DNA of 51,439 bases, from assembly GCA_964626565.1 (NCBI GenBank), contig CAZVFX010000046.1, forward strand, positions 1 through 51,439, in the 5' to 3' direction. Numbering within the stretch: position 1 is the stretch's first letter; every line of letters begins with the position of its first letter. Both the position numbers and the translations under genes were made by a program. Source of the DNA: CAZVFX01 sp964626565 (lineage in GTDB: Bacteria; Myxococcota_A; UBA9042; CAIXZC01). The notes below the pieces were generated by a model. It did no database searches. It was not told the DNA's origin and saw nothing but the letters and a program-made list of their open reading frames with translations. Positions 18,199 to 27,249 of this stretch are shown piece by piece.

Positions 18199-20243
18199 TC
18201 GCAAGACTGACAGACACCCTCGATGCATGCTTCACCGGGCTTGCAAAGCCCGCAGTGTCCGCCGGGGCAGTTTGACGACCCGCATTCTTTACCCGCGCAG
18301 TCAGGAAGGCAGATGTTCTCGCAAGTTTGCTCGCCGCAGCTCTGGCTCCCGTTGGGGATCTCGCAATACTGGTTCAGCTCGTCGCACCCTTCGCCACAGC
18401 ACTGCCCGTAGCATACATCGACAACGCACTTGCCGTGGGGAGCGCAAGTTTCTCCATCGGGACACACGCCGCACAAGTTGCCGCAACCGTCGTTGCCGCA
18501 CTCCTTGTCGGCGCAGTTCCCCACGCACTCGGTGCAGTAGTTCGTCTCGTCACCGGTGTCGATGGTGAGCCCGTCGCACGGGTCGGTTGGGAGCAGCTGG
18601 CATCGAGGGAGTGCTCCGGCGGTATTGCACTGATAGAATCCGGCGGTGGCCTCCAGGGTAGTGAGCTCTGAGCACGACGGCCCTTCCGGGTATGAGGGAG
18701 CAGAGCAGTCCCATTTCATGACCTTGCCGCTGTCGCACCAGACGGCTACGTTGTTCTCGCAGCAGCTCTGGAAGGACTCGTCATCACAACTGTCGGTGCA
18801 TTGTCCTTGGAAGCAGACCTCGGCGGGTGCGCAGTCTCCGCAACTGCCGCCGATGCCGTCAGGGCCGCACTCCTTGCTGCCGCAATCCGCCTCCGGGCAT
18901 TGTGGGTCGCCGCACGGGTCCGCGCCATCGCAGGGCGCCCCCGGGCATTCGTCATTGAGCCCCGGGCAGAGTCCGCCACAGCCGTCATCGGTTGTGCACC
19001 ATATCTCCCCGCCACCGTCGCACGAGCAGTCGGGCATGCAAATGCATTGTTCATCAATGCACACCTCGTTTTCACCGGCGCACGCGCATTCGCCGCCGCA
19101 ACCGTCTTCTCCGCACTCCTTGCCCTCACACTGAGGTACACATACATCGGTGCACAGTTGCTTCTCCAGGTCCGGCGCGTCGCCTACCGTGACCTTCAGG
19201 TCGAAGCACTGTGGCTCGGCTCCGCCCATGAGAGTGAGCGCGTCAAGGAAGGCGAACGCTCCGGTGCCCGCGGGCAGGTCCATGGTCTCGGCAACTTCGC
19301 CGTCAAACCACAACTCCGCCGCTTCGTCCTCGGGCATCTTGCATACTCTAAGCAGCACCTCTACCTGGACGCCCTCAGCGTCTGCATCGAGGTCGTGGAC
19401 GCCCCCGAGGTTCAACTTGCCTTCCGTGGCGCCTACTGTGCCGCATTCCGTGATCAAGCAGATGCTGAACGAGGGCACATCACAGGGGGAGAAATAGCAC
19501 GGCAGATTCGCGTAATCTTCGCCGCAGTTCGGGTCGTCGGGTTGGCACAGCCCATCCTCGTTGCAGGAGTTGCCTTCCGCACACTCTCCGCACACTCCTC
19601 CGCACCCATCTTCGCCGCATTCCTTACCCTCGCAGTGAGGCAGGCAGGTGCAAAGTCCATCCTGGCATTCATCCTGCGGCCCGGTACACTCTCCACACAC
19701 TCCTCCGCATCCATCGTCGCCGCAGTTCTTGTCTTCGCATTCCGGTTCACATGGAGGGCCGGAGATAATTCCAAACACGCCCGGAGTCGTAATCGCACCG
19801 GTGATCAATTCAGCCGCTGGAATTGCGGCTGTGGTTTCGAGAAGAGTCCATTGTCCGTTGTCGACCCGCGCCAGGCGGAGGTCGTCGTATTCGCCCAAGC
19901 TCGCAGCTTCCGCCTCGGGTAACTGATAAGTCAATTCAACCGGTTTGGCGAATGTGAAGTCGTGGCCTTGCCATTCTCCTTCGAGCTTCAGCCTGATGCC
20001 GTAGACCGGGCCCACATTGCCGTCAGGATGGTCCGCAGTCAGATAGATGACCATCCTTCCCTCGGAGTCCAACGCACCCTCGGGAACATCCACTGCCAGT
20101 TTGTCAAACACCAGCGTTTGTCCCGCAGGCCCTACGGCCTCCTCAATCCTGGTGTTCTTGCCGCTCTCCACGTTGCCGCACCCCCACAGGGGCGCGGCCA
20201 GGAGCGCGACAATCATACCCAGTAGTCGTAAGCGCGGTCTCAT
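18195..20243 (-). CDS. Cys-rich lipoprotein with ZU5-like domain
   Basis: A 682-aa lipoprotein (lipobox before Cys in LLAAPLWGC). Residues ~35-160 resemble a ZU5-type beta-sandwich (VDVPEGALDSEGRMVIYLT). The remainder is built of Cys-rich repeats of the form C-x2-KECGxDGCGGxCGxC, typical of myxobacterial surface proteins, probably disulphide-bonded. Two starts are possible: ATG at 20243, with GGAGG 10 nt upstream, or an in-frame TTG at 20249. ATG is preferred. It is 15 bp downstream of the caspase-like gene on the same strand, so it is probably the last gene of the ECF sigma/anti-sigma/caspase operon. Function unknown; a surface adhesin or sensor is plausible. Confidence 0.85.
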   Translation of the reverse strand: MRPRLRLLGMIVALLAAPLWGCGNVESGKNTRIEEAVGPAGQTLVFDKLAVDVPEGALDSEGRMVIYLTADHPDGNVGPVYGIRLKLEGEWQGHDFTFAKPVELTYQLPEAEAASLGEYDDLRLARVDNGQWTLLETTAAIPAAELITGAITTPGVFGIISGPPCEPECEDKNCGDDGCGGVCGECTGPQDECQDGLCTCLPHCEGKECGEDGCGGVCGECAEGNSCNEDGLCQPDDPNCGEDYANLPCYFSPCDVPSFSICLITECGTVGATEGKLNLGGVHDLDADAEGVQVEVLLRVCKMPEDEAAELWFDGEVAETMDLPAGTGAFAFLDALTLMGGAEPQCFDLKVTVGDAPDLEKQLCTDVCVPQCEGKECGEDGCGGECACAGENEVCIDEQCICMPDCSCDGGGEIWCTTDDGCGGLCPGLNDECPGAPCDGADPCGDPQCPEADCGSKECGPDGIGGSCGDCAPAEVCFQGQCTDSCDDESFQSCCENNVAVWCDSGKVMKWDCSAPSYPEGPSCSELTTLEATAGFYQCNTAGALPRCQLLPTDPCDGLTIDTGDETNYCTECVGNCADKECGNDGCGNLCGVCPDGETCAPHGKCVVDVCYGQCCGEGCDELNQYCEIPNGSQSCGEQTCENICLPDCAGKECGSSNCPGGHCGLCKPGEACIEGVCQSCD

Positions 20244-20258
20244 GACCAACTTACCTCC

Positions 20259-21815
20259 CTAAAACGAGTACCCCAGGCCCACTGCAGCCCGGGGGGCGAA
20301 ACGAAGTCCAAACTCCCCATCCATGCTCAAGAGGAATCCGTTCAATTCCCACGTGACCAGGACGGGCATCTGCTTGATTATCCCCAACACCAGCCCGGCC
20401 TGTACACCCAGGTCGTAGGTCCAGGCGGTCTTGTCGCCGTACAGTTCCGACCGCTGATGCAGCCTGGTCGTACCAAACACCGGCCCGAACAGCGCGGCGA
20501 ACCGGTAAAACGGAAAGCGGAACAATCCCGCGAGCGCTATGCCCGTGGTGCTGACCTCATAGTCGAATTCATGGTACTGCACCGTGGCAGCACCATAGGT
20601 GAACCTCAGGTGTGCATCGAGGACTCCGAAGCCGTGCCGCAGCACCAAACCTCCCGAGTGCAGAGCCTGCATCTCGGGCATCAACCAGCCCGACAGGCTG
20701 TAGATGCCGAACAGGGAGCGGGGCGAGCTTTCGCCTGCCATGCGGGTTGCGCCGAGGGTGCGATCCGCCACCGCAAACTGAGTTCCCGTCACCTTTGCCG
20801 TCTTCCCCTGCTGCAGTGTGACGTTGGTTTCCTTCAACCGGTTGCCGGTTCGCCACAGCAGCTCATAGTTTCCGGGCGCCACAAATAGTTTGTGCTCCCG
20901 CTCGCCTTCGTGGCGCACCTCCGCGACCACTTCTCCCGACGGTTTTGAAAGCAAGTAGAAATTGCCCTTCATGCCCGCTGGAATGGCAAGGATAGCGGCG
21001 TTGCCGGCCAACGCGGTAAGCACCAGGTCGCCCCAGCCTTCGAGTTGCAGGCTGTAGCCGGGGTGCTGGGTGCCGGCCACACTGCGCGCGGTGTCGCCAA
21101 CCGTACAGCGATACGCATACCGATAGGCCTCCCTCAGCGTCACTCTGAGGTCCTCGTCCGCGTCAGCAGCGCCGTAAAGACCGGACACGAGGTGATGAGT
21201 GAAAAAAGCCGCGCCCAATTCGCCGCTTTCCTGGGCCACTTCGCCTGCCGCAGTCGAGGTGAGGATCGCGGTGCCCTCGGTTTTGAGGTCGCCGTGGAGG
21301 TCCACGTCGAACGCGGGTACGCGGCGCACCGCCTTCAGGCTCAGCATCCGGCCGCTGAGGCACGCGTCCACAATCGCAATGCGGACGCTGGCGCCGGAAG
21401 TCTCCATCCACTCCTTAAGTGTTACGAAGGGAATCTGCCCGTCCTTGGCCTGGAGATGCACGCCGTCCGAATGGCCGGAGAAGTAGAACAGCAGCACCGA
21501 CCTTTTCCCGTCGGAATCTGCAGGCAGGTTTCGGCTTATCTGCTCGAAAGAGCTCTCTATTTCCAAAGGTGTCTGCCCCAGGAGCAGATGCACGTTGCTG
21601 TCGGCAAATCCGCCCACTTCGGTAAGCACCTTTTTCATGCGCCGGGCATCATCCTCGGCGTAGAGGAGGGGGCGTTCCGCGGGGAGGCCCACATTGTTAC
21701 CTACGAGGATCGCGATTCGGGTGACCTTGCTGTCGTCCGCGCGCGCCGTCCCGGCCGCGCACAGCGCGCCGAAAACGGCGAACACCACAACGATGCGGGC
21801 CAGCCTCAAGGTCAT
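20259..21815 (-). CDS. Caspase-like (peptidase C14) protein, exported
   Basis: A 518-aa protein with a Sec signal peptide (cleavage near ARA-DD, residue ~26). The caspase fold covers ~30-280: beta-strand IAILVGNN, catalytic His115 in FYFSGHSDG and catalytic Cys152 in IVDACLSG, in the usual order and spacing for bacterial caspase homologues (metacaspase/orthocaspase-like). The remaining ~230 residues are beta-rich, with a PEGA-like stretch (GNYELLWRTGNRLKETNVTLQQGKT split over several strands) and a possible C-terminal barrel-like segment ending in GLGYSF. Its ATG overlaps the stop of the anti-sigma gene (ATGA), so translation is coupled. A role in regulated proteolysis in the periplasm is inferred; the target is unknown. 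Confidence 0.9.
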   Translation of the reverse strand: MTLRLARIVVVFAVFGALCAAGTARADDSKVTRIAILVGNNVGLPAERPLLYAEDDARRMKKVLTEVGGFADSNVHLLLGQTPLEIESSFEQISRNLPADSDGKRSVLLFYFSGHSDGVHLQAKDGQIPFVTLKEWMETSGASVRIAIVDACLSGRMLSLKAVRRVPAFDVDLHGDLKTEGTAILTSTAAGEVAQESGELGAAFFTHHLVSGLYGAADADEDLRVTLREAYRYAYRCTVGDTARSVAGTQHPGYSLQLEGWGDLVLTALAGNAAILAIPAGMKGNFYLLSKPSGEVVAEVRHEGEREHKLFVAPGNYELLWRTGNRLKETNVTLQQGKTAKVTGTQFAVADRTLGATRMAGESSPRSLFGIYSLSGWLMPEMQALHSGGLVLRHGFGVLDAHLRFTYGAATVQYHEFDYEVSTTGIALAGLFRFPFYRFAALFGPVFGTTRLHQRSELYGDKTAWTYDLGVQAGLVLGIIKQMPVLVTWELNGFLLSMDGEFGLRFAPRAAVGLGYSF

Positions 21816-22609
21816 TCGCCTCCCTTGTTGAGTTTAAGCTCTACTACTCTTACTTTCTGACCACCGATACCCCCGGCGGGAGGTACGGCTCGGGCGCTCT
21901 TCTTCAGCCAGCCCGCGGCCAACTCCCCGTTTAGCGGCTCTTCGCTGAACAGCCCTACTATCCGGATGGTTCCGAGTGTGTCGTCCAGCAATAAGGCGTC
22001 ATCCAGCAGTTCGCCGGGCTGGGGCAGCGGTCCGCTGCGATTGGCCGCCCAGGGGTACACGACCTGCACTTCGCCCGCGGGGTCCTGATAAAGTACGAGT
22101 AGATAGCTGTGTTCGGCGGACGCGGGCAGCAGACGGATGCGGTCACCCGGGTGAAGAGCGGTCCCGGGCGGAAGCGGGAAGGTCTTGTCGCCTCGTTTAA
22201 CGTAGACGCCGAGGCCCACCGTTGATTTGATGCCGATGTAGCCGGGGTCCCGCCCGGTTTTTCCCGTGGGTGCAGATGTCTTGTGAGTTACTTTGGGAGG
22301 AAGGGCCAGAACCATTGCGACTGCGGCCGCGGCAGTGACTCCGGCCAGGGCCCACCGCCAGTTGAGATTGAGGGAGGGCCTGCGGCTTGGGGTCTGCAGG
22401 GAAGGCAAAGTCCTGGGTACTACCTGATCGGCAAATCTGGTTTCCTGCGCCTTCGCGTTCTGCACGCGCGTTGCGCATGCCTCACAAGACTCTACATGTT
22501 GTCTGGCGCCATCGGGAGCAGGGAGATCCCACTTCTCACTGCGCAGCAATTCATCGACAGCAAAAGGAGACAGGCATTTTTCACTCTTCTTTCCCGTCAT
22601 CTCACTCAC
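21812..22609 (-). CDS. Anti-sigma factor with zinc finger and DUF4384-like periplasmic domain
   Basis: A 265-aa single-pass membrane protein. The cytoplasmic N-terminus has the anti-sigma zinc-finger pattern His38-x3-Cys42-x2-Cys45 (HVESCEAC). One membrane helix spans ~85-103. The periplasmic part (~130-250) resembles DUF4384 (GVYVKRGDKTF, LHPGDRIRL, YLLVLYQDPAGEVQVVYPW). It follows the ECF sigma gene by 59 bp, as expected for a cognate pair: the anti-sigma would hold the sigma factor inactive until a periplasmic signal is sensed. DUF4384 domains are also known fused to bacterial caspases, which agrees with the coupled caspase gene downstream. Confidence 0.87.
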   Translation of the reverse strand: MSEMTGKKSEKCLSPFAVDELLRSEKWDLPAPDGARQHVESCEACATRVQNAKAQETRFADQVVPRTLPSLQTPSRRPSLNLNWRWALAGVTAAAAVAMVLALPPKVTHKTSAPTGKTGRDPGYIGIKSTVGLGVYVKRGDKTFPLPPGTALHPGDRIRLLPASAEHSYLLVLYQDPAGEVQVVYPWAANRSGPLPQPGELLDDALLLDDTLGTIRIVGLFSEEPLNGELAAGWLKKSARAVPPAGGIGGQKVRVVELKLNKGGE

Positions 22610-22668
22610 CTCGGATGCCTCATTCTCTACCCTCCTTTCCTCCCGCCTCCGGCCTCCCGCCCGCCTCT

Positions 22669-23139
22669 CTATTCCACCGGGTTTTCAGCCAGGAAGCGGC
22701 GAATAATCCGCCCAACCTGCCGCAAACTCAACTCGCAGGCCCGGGCCACCTCGTCCTGGGTCATCCCTTCAGCAAAATAGAGGTAGACAACCATTCTCTT
22801 CCTCCCGGTCAGCCGGTCCAGGCACTCTTTTACCGCTCGAGATGCGGCCACCTGGTCTTCCAAAATCAGTCCGTCGGTGGCGTCCTCTCTCAGTTCGCTA
22901 AAACCCGGCGCCCTTCCCCGGTCCCTGATGCGCGTCAGGCAGTAGTTGGTCGACACTCTGAAAAGGTAGTTGCTCGCCTTTTCCACGTCGTCGATCTTCG
23001 ACAGCCGACGCATGAACCTCAAAAATACCTCCTGTACCGCGGTCTCGGCTTCCTCTTCGCTGCCGAGCATACGGAGGCATCTGCGATAGACCGGACCGCC
23101 GTATTCCCTGTACAGCTCTTCGACCTTGCTCCGATCCAT
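22669..23139 (-). CDS. ECF-type RNA polymerase sigma factor
   Basis: A 156-aa sigma-70 family protein of ECF size with two domains. Region 2 is YREYGGPVYRRCLRMLGSEEEAE followed by QEVFLRFMRR and NYLFRVSTNYCLTRIRD. Region 4 is RLTGRKRMVVYLYFAEGMTQDEVAR followed by LSLRQVGRIIRRFL. The frame stays open upstream to GTG 23202 and ATG 23193, but a near-perfect promoter (23185-23213) overlaps those codons, so the ATG at 23139 is preferred; its SD is weak. The longest form would be 177 aa. It heads an operon with its anti-sigma factor and a caspase-like peptidase. Confidence 0.88.
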   Translation of the reverse strand: MDRSKVEELYREYGGPVYRRCLRMLGSEEEAETAVQEVFLRFMRRLSKIDDVEKASNYLFRVSTNYCLTRIRDRGRAPGFSELREDATDGLILEDQVAASRAVKECLDRLTGRKRMVVYLYFAEGMTQDEVARACELSLRQVGRIIRRFLAENPVE

Positions 23140-23184
23140 CCTTTTAGGCTTTCCCCCGTCACCGTTGACCGGTTGATCGCCTCT

Positions 23185-23213
23185 ATTATACATTGACTCC
23201 ACACCATCGTAAA
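23185..23213 (-). promoter_or_regulatory. Sigma70-type promoter of the ECF sigma operon
   Basis: On the minus strand, TTTACG (23208-23213), a 17-bp spacer and a perfect TATAAT (23185-23190). The predicted start of transcription is near 23178, leaving a leader of about 40 nt before the ATG at 23139. It separates this operon from the upstream DUF5916 gene. Confidence 0.6.
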
Positions 23214-23239
23214 TGAGGACAATTTTTTGGCGAATGGAG

Positions 23240-25711
23240 CTACATTCCGAACAGGTATGACAGTTTCAGCATGATGGTGTGGAGGGAGTCTTCGTTGTTG
23301 AGGCCGCTCAACGCGTCGGTGACGTGGAAGTGGGCGAGGTCGGCTGACTCTGCCATGGCGCCGGTGTAGACAAGGTAGGCCACGGAGCCCGGGAGATACT
23401 CCCAGCGGAGCACCGCACCGATGTTCAGGTTGGAGGAGGTGAAGTCGTAGTCGTCCTCAATGTTCGGTGCGGCGACCAGGTCCTGGATGGAAATCCTTGT
23501 GGGGTCCGGCGTCGGCGCGGCCAGCTTGTCGAGGTGGTCAATCGCGGCGGAAAAGAGCTGGCCAAAGGTCTGGAGCGTAAGGTCGGTGCTGAAGCTCACC
23601 GTGGTGCGGAGAATGAGGTGCCAGTAACGGGTGCGGCGCTCCGCGAAGTAGAACTGCTCGCCGGTGGCAAGGTCCTCGGTATCGATCCACCGGATGTCGC
23701 CTTCAGTCCGGCCGTATTTCGGGCTTAGCTCAAGTTGCAGCCACGGCGCGGGATTGATGTTGATCGACAGGGAGAGCATTACGTCGTGGCCCCTTTCGGT
23801 GGTCCTCGCCACTGTGCCGAACGCGGCCCACAGCTTGAGCCGCTTGTCCGAGGCCAGCCAGCCGGCAAGTTCCTGCTCCGACGTTGTCGTGCAGGTTGCC
23901 GCCCTCCCGGGTGAGCGGGTCTCCCGGTCGTCGCACCAGCCCGGCTTATGACTGAAAACTCCCCCCAATTCCCAACTGTTGCTGAAGGACAAAGAGAGCC
24001 ACATTGCGGCGGCATCTCCCAGGTTCAGCTCGTCGGTGTTTCTAAGCAGCCACGCGGTGGCGCCCACATAAGTCTTGGCCACCGGTCCCCACGGTTTCAG
24101 GTGGCGGTACTCCAGCCAGGCGGATGCGCTTTCCTGGTCTGCCCGGTCGATGTATCCCAGGTCGTTTAGAGCCAGGGAGGGACTGCGGTGGGTGCCGATG
24201 AAACCGCCTACCACCCTGCCGCTCTTGCGGAAGAACATAAGCTCCGAGCCGTAGCCGCCGGGGCCCTCCTCATCCAGCGCAGTCCGAGTGAAGTCATCGT
24301 GCCAGCGGAAGCGGCTTTGAGTGAGGTGGCTGTAAAAGCCCTGGGCGGTGAGGCTGTATTCGCCGTCGAACATCTCCAACTGCAAGTCAGCGCTGCCGGC
24401 AAACGCATCGCCGTGCTCTCCGGTGGCGGTGGAGGTCGCAGTAAGGCCGGCGGAGGAGTTGTTGCCGAACCCCTGTTTGACGCGGGCTACACTGAAGCTG
24501 GTCAGAGGTTCAGCCACCCGTCGGAAACGACTGCCGCCGTCGGATTCCAGCAGCGCGGATTCTTCCGAAGTCACCGCTTGGATGAGTCCCACCGACAGGC
24601 GGTTTTCGGTGCACCCTGCGACCTTGGCCGCGCCCCAGATGCGGGGCAGGCGAGCCCCCTCCACCAGCGATTCGTCGTCGTCGGTTTCCGGCGACCGGGG
24701 GGCGCGGCCGATGCGGCGGGTGTAGAACAATTCCGGGGTCCGGGTCACGTGCTGGAAGACCGGGGTCTGGAAGAGGGAGGCGTCTTCCCTGAAGAAGGGG
24801 CGTTTCTCGGGGTAGTAGGTTTCTATGGTCGACAAGTTGAGCACCACTTCGTCCACCTCGACTTGACCGAAATCGGGGTTGGCCGCAAGAGTCAGGTTGA
24901 AGTCACCGCCCAGGCCGACTCGGGCGTCGGCGCCCAGGTCGTATGGGCGCACTGTTTCGCCGGCGTCTCCGCTGCCCAGGTTCATCCGGCCGGTCGCGTA
25001 CGGAGCCAACTCCATGCGCAGCGGTTTGTCTGGAATATCGAGTGCGCTGAGAACCCCGAACCGAGACACTTTGAGGAACGACTCAGGGGCAATGAACTGC
25101 CATTGGTCGGTTTGGTTGAGGCGGCTGATATGGCGCGTAAAATTCGCTCCGAAGCCGACTTCTTTACCGCCACGGTAGCGCAAGAGGCGCAGCGGGATTC
25201 GTACTTCAACGGTCCAACCCTCTTCGTCTATGTCGACCTTGGCCTCCCAAACGCCGTCCCAGTCGGTGCTCTCCATGTTCTCGTCGAACAGGGTGCCGTC
25301 CGTCCGGACCCCGGCCGCGTTGACCTGAAAGAAGAAGCCGGTGCGCAGATCCTTGCGGGTGTCGAGGTCGATGCGGAACCAGTCGGCTTCGATGTCACGG
25401 TCGCGGCGAGTTACCGGCGCCACGATGAGCCCCGGCTCAGAGTCGTAACAGCGTGCGGCCACGTACAGGGCCTCATCGTCGTAAACGACCCGTACGTCCG
25501 TCTCGAAGGCAGGCTGCTTGCCGGGGTCTGGGAAGAGCTGTAGGAACTCTCCGGCCGGCTGGGCGCCGCGCCACGCTGAGTCATCGAGTCTCCCATCGAT
25601 CAACGGGGCGTCCGCCACCTTCCTGGCGGCCACAGACTTCGGCTCACCCGCGGTCGCAGTGGACGGCGAAAACAGCAGCAGGAGCAGAATGGCGGACGCG
25701 GCCTTCGTCAT
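23240..25711 (-). CDS. CBM9-like/DUF5916 outer-membrane protein
   Basis: An 823-aa exported protein with a Sec signal peptide (AILLLLLFSPSTATAG). Residues ~30-225 form a family-9 carbohydrate-binding-like domain (PLIDGRLDDSAWRGA, DEALYVAARCYDSEP, WTVEVRIPLRLLRY). The rest matches DUF5916 in layout (YYPEKRPFFREDASLFQTPVF, FYTRRIGRAP, and long alternating beta-strands), consistent with an outer-membrane barrel ending in LSYLFGM. Proteins of this type often accompany carbohydrate uptake or proteolysis, but no function is established. The ATG at 25711 is preferred over an in-frame codon at 25741 because it gives a standard signal peptide, with AGGAGA upstream. It is divergent from the kinase gene. 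Confidence 0.85.
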   Translation of the reverse strand: MTKAASAILLLLLFSPSTATAGEPKSVAARKVADAPLIDGRLDDSAWRGAQPAGEFLQLFPDPGKQPAFETDVRVVYDDEALYVAARCYDSEPGLIVAPVTRRDRDIEADWFRIDLDTRKDLRTGFFFQVNAAGVRTDGTLFDENMESTDWDGVWEAKVDIDEEGWTVEVRIPLRLLRYRGGKEVGFGANFTRHISRLNQTDQWQFIAPESFLKVSRFGVLSALDIPDKPLRMELAPYATGRMNLGSGDAGETVRPYDLGADARVGLGGDFNLTLAANPDFGQVEVDEVVLNLSTIETYYPEKRPFFREDASLFQTPVFQHVTRTPELFYTRRIGRAPRSPETDDDESLVEGARLPRIWGAAKVAGCTENRLSVGLIQAVTSEESALLESDGGSRFRRVAEPLTSFSVARVKQGFGNNSSAGLTATSTATGEHGDAFAGSADLQLEMFDGEYSLTAQGFYSHLTQSRFRWHDDFTRTALDEEGPGGYGSELMFFRKSGRVVGGFIGTHRSPSLALNDLGYIDRADQESASAWLEYRHLKPWGPVAKTYVGATAWLLRNTDELNLGDAAAMWLSLSFSNSWELGGVFSHKPGWCDDRETRSPGRAATCTTTSEQELAGWLASDKRLKLWAAFGTVARTTERGHDVMLSLSININPAPWLQLELSPKYGRTEGDIRWIDTEDLATGEQFYFAERRTRYWHLILRTTVSFSTDLTLQTFGQLFSAAIDHLDKLAAPTPDPTRISIQDLVAAPNIEDDYDFTSSNLNIGAVLRWEYLPGSVAYLVYTGAMAESADLAHFHVTDALSGLNNEDSLHTIMLKLSYLFGM

Positions 25712-25756
25712 ATTCTTCGGTCTCTCCTGGAGGTTCAGCAACTCCTCCAGCGAGCT

Positions 25757-25784
25757 ATCATAGCGGCTGCGCGGCCCGGTTCAA
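25757..25784 (-). promoter_or_regulatory. Promoter of the DUF5916 gene
   Basis: Minus-strand TTGAAC (25779-25784), a 16-bp spacer and TATGAT (25757-25762). Transcription would start near 25750, giving a leader of about 40 nt that contains the SD AGGAGA. Confidence 0.5.
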
Positions 25785-25806
25785 GTTTGCTGAAGGAAAC
25801 GGGATA

Positions 25807-25836
25807 TTGACTGACACGTAACTGCAGTCGTATAGT
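25807..25836 (+). promoter_or_regulatory. Promoter giving a leaderless kinase mRNA
   Basis: TTGACT (25807-25812), an 18-bp spacer and TATAGT (25831-25836). Only six bases separate the -10 box from the kinase ATG at 25843, and no Shine-Dalgarno sequence is present, so the transcript probably begins at or next to the start codon. Confidence 0.55.
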
Positions 25837-25842
25837 TGCTCA

Positions 25843-27249
25843 ATGGAGAAGACCTGCCCAGATTGTGGAGAGTCCTACGCCGGTGAAGAGCATCTGTGTG
25901 CCCATGCGCCGACGGTAGAGTCCGAGGGTGAAGCGGCTGCTGATCCCCTGCTGGGATTGGAGATGGATGGGCGGGTGCGGGTGGAGCGTTTCTTGGGCGC
26001 CGGGGGCATGGGCAACGTGTACGTGGCCCGGCAGCTTGACGGCACCGATCGGCAGGTCGCGGTGAAGTTTGTCCGGGAAGAGCTGCTTCGCGACGACGCT
26101 TTTGAAAAGCGTTTCTGGCGTGAAATTCGGACCATGTCGTCAGTGAATCACAGAAACGTGGTGATCGTCTATTTCGCGGGCGTCGCCGAGGTCGACAATC
26201 GCAGGCTGCCCTACCTGGCCATGGAGCTCTTGGAAGGGGACTCGCTGGAGCGTTTTGTTTCAGCCGGAAAACCGCTGCCACTTGAACGTGCGTTGAGGAT
26301 GGCGGAAGGGATCCTGGAAGGGTTGACTGCGTTGCACGAGGCGGGCCTGGTGCACCGGGACCTGAAGCTCTCCAATGTCTTCGTGTTGAAGCACTCGGAC
26401 GAGGTAAAAATCCTCGATTTCGGCCTGGCCCGGCCGGTGGAAGGGGAGGCGACACCCATCACTGCGGTGAGTGCGGTGGTGGGAACTCCGGGATACATGA
26501 GCCCGGAGCATCTCATGGGGCACGAAACCGACCCCCGGTCTGACCTGTACTCCTTCGGGGTAATGCTGCACGTAATGGTAACCGGCGCCATGCCTGCCGT
26601 CGACGATTCCGGGAAACTGCAGGACCCTTCGGGGAGGTTTCCGCAACTGGAACTGCCGCAGAGTCTATGTCGCCTCCTCGCCAGCTTACTGGCGCTGGCC
26701 CGGGACCAGCGTCCGCAGAGCGCCAGGGAGGCTCTTGAGCGTTTGACGGCAACGGACCGTGAGGTGGAGGCGGCGGACACAGTTCTGGAGCCTGTCCTGC
26801 CCAAGCCGGATCCTTTCGCCCTCAGGGACGAGCTTGCTGCCGCTCTGCAGGAGCCGGAGACCAGCGAGGAGGAACCGGCTCTGGAGTTGGCTCCCCCGCG
26901 GCCCCGCCTCGACGGCGGGGGGTTTCCGATAGTGCAACTTACCCCGGGTACGCTGGAGCAGGCGAGCCGGGTGGAGTCGGTCAGCGCGGAGCGCAGCCGG
27001 ACTTTTGAATTCATCGCACAGATGTGGCATCCGAGTCTCCGCACCGTTCTGCTGGTGCTGGCCTTGCTGGCTGCGCTGGCCGTCGGGGGTTATGTGCTTT
27101 GGGAATCCACCGGTCGTTTTGGCGGCATGCTGGATAGCGGGGGAGAATCCGGAGCCATGGACCGGACGGAACGGCAAGGTGTCCTGGCCTGCGTGCCTGG
27201 GGAAGGGGAGAATCCGGACAAGGAGTGGGAGGAACAATGCGAATCGTAG
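25843..27249 (+). CDS. Membrane-anchored Hanks-type Ser/Thr protein kinase
   Basis: A 468-aa kinase. The N-terminus has a small zinc-ribbon-like motif (CPDCGESY ... HLC). The kinase domain (~44-310) has the Gly-loop GAGGMG (52-57), Lys75 (VAVKF), catalytic HRDLKLSN (171-178), DFG (192-194) and SPE in place of APE. All catalytic residues are present. A linker rich in Glu and Pro leads to one membrane helix (~398-418) and a ~50-aa exported tail without PASTA or other sensor domains. It appears to be leaderless. Its last 13 bp overlap the start of the large lipoprotein gene, so the two are translationally coupled. Substrates unknown. Confidence 0.93.
   Translation: MEKTCPDCGESYAGEEHLCAHAPTVESEGEAAADPLLGLEMDGRVRVERFLGAGGMGNVYVARQLDGTDRQVAVKFVREELLRDDAFEKRFWREIRTMSSVNHRNVVIVYFAGVAEVDNRRLPYLAMELLEGDSLERFVSAGKPLPLERALRMAEGILEGLTALHEAGLVHRDLKLSNVFVLKHSDEVKILDFGLARPVEGEATPITAVSAVVGTPGYMSPEHLMGHETDPRSDLYSFGVMLHVMVTGAMPAVDDSGKLQDPSGRFPQLELPQSLCRLLASLLALARDQRPQSAREALERLTATDREVEAADTVLEPVLPKPDPFALRDELAAALQEPETSEEEPALELAPPRPRLDGGGFPIVQLTPGTLEQASRVESVSAERSRTFEFIAQMWHPSLRTVLLVLALLAALAVGGYVLWESTGRFGGMLDSGGESGAMDRTERQGVLACVPGEGENPDKEWEEQCES

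Noticed and set aside
24188..25543. 451-aa open frame on the plus strand
   Set aside because: It is entirely antisense to the DUF5916 gene, which has clear domain motifs; the plus frame has none.
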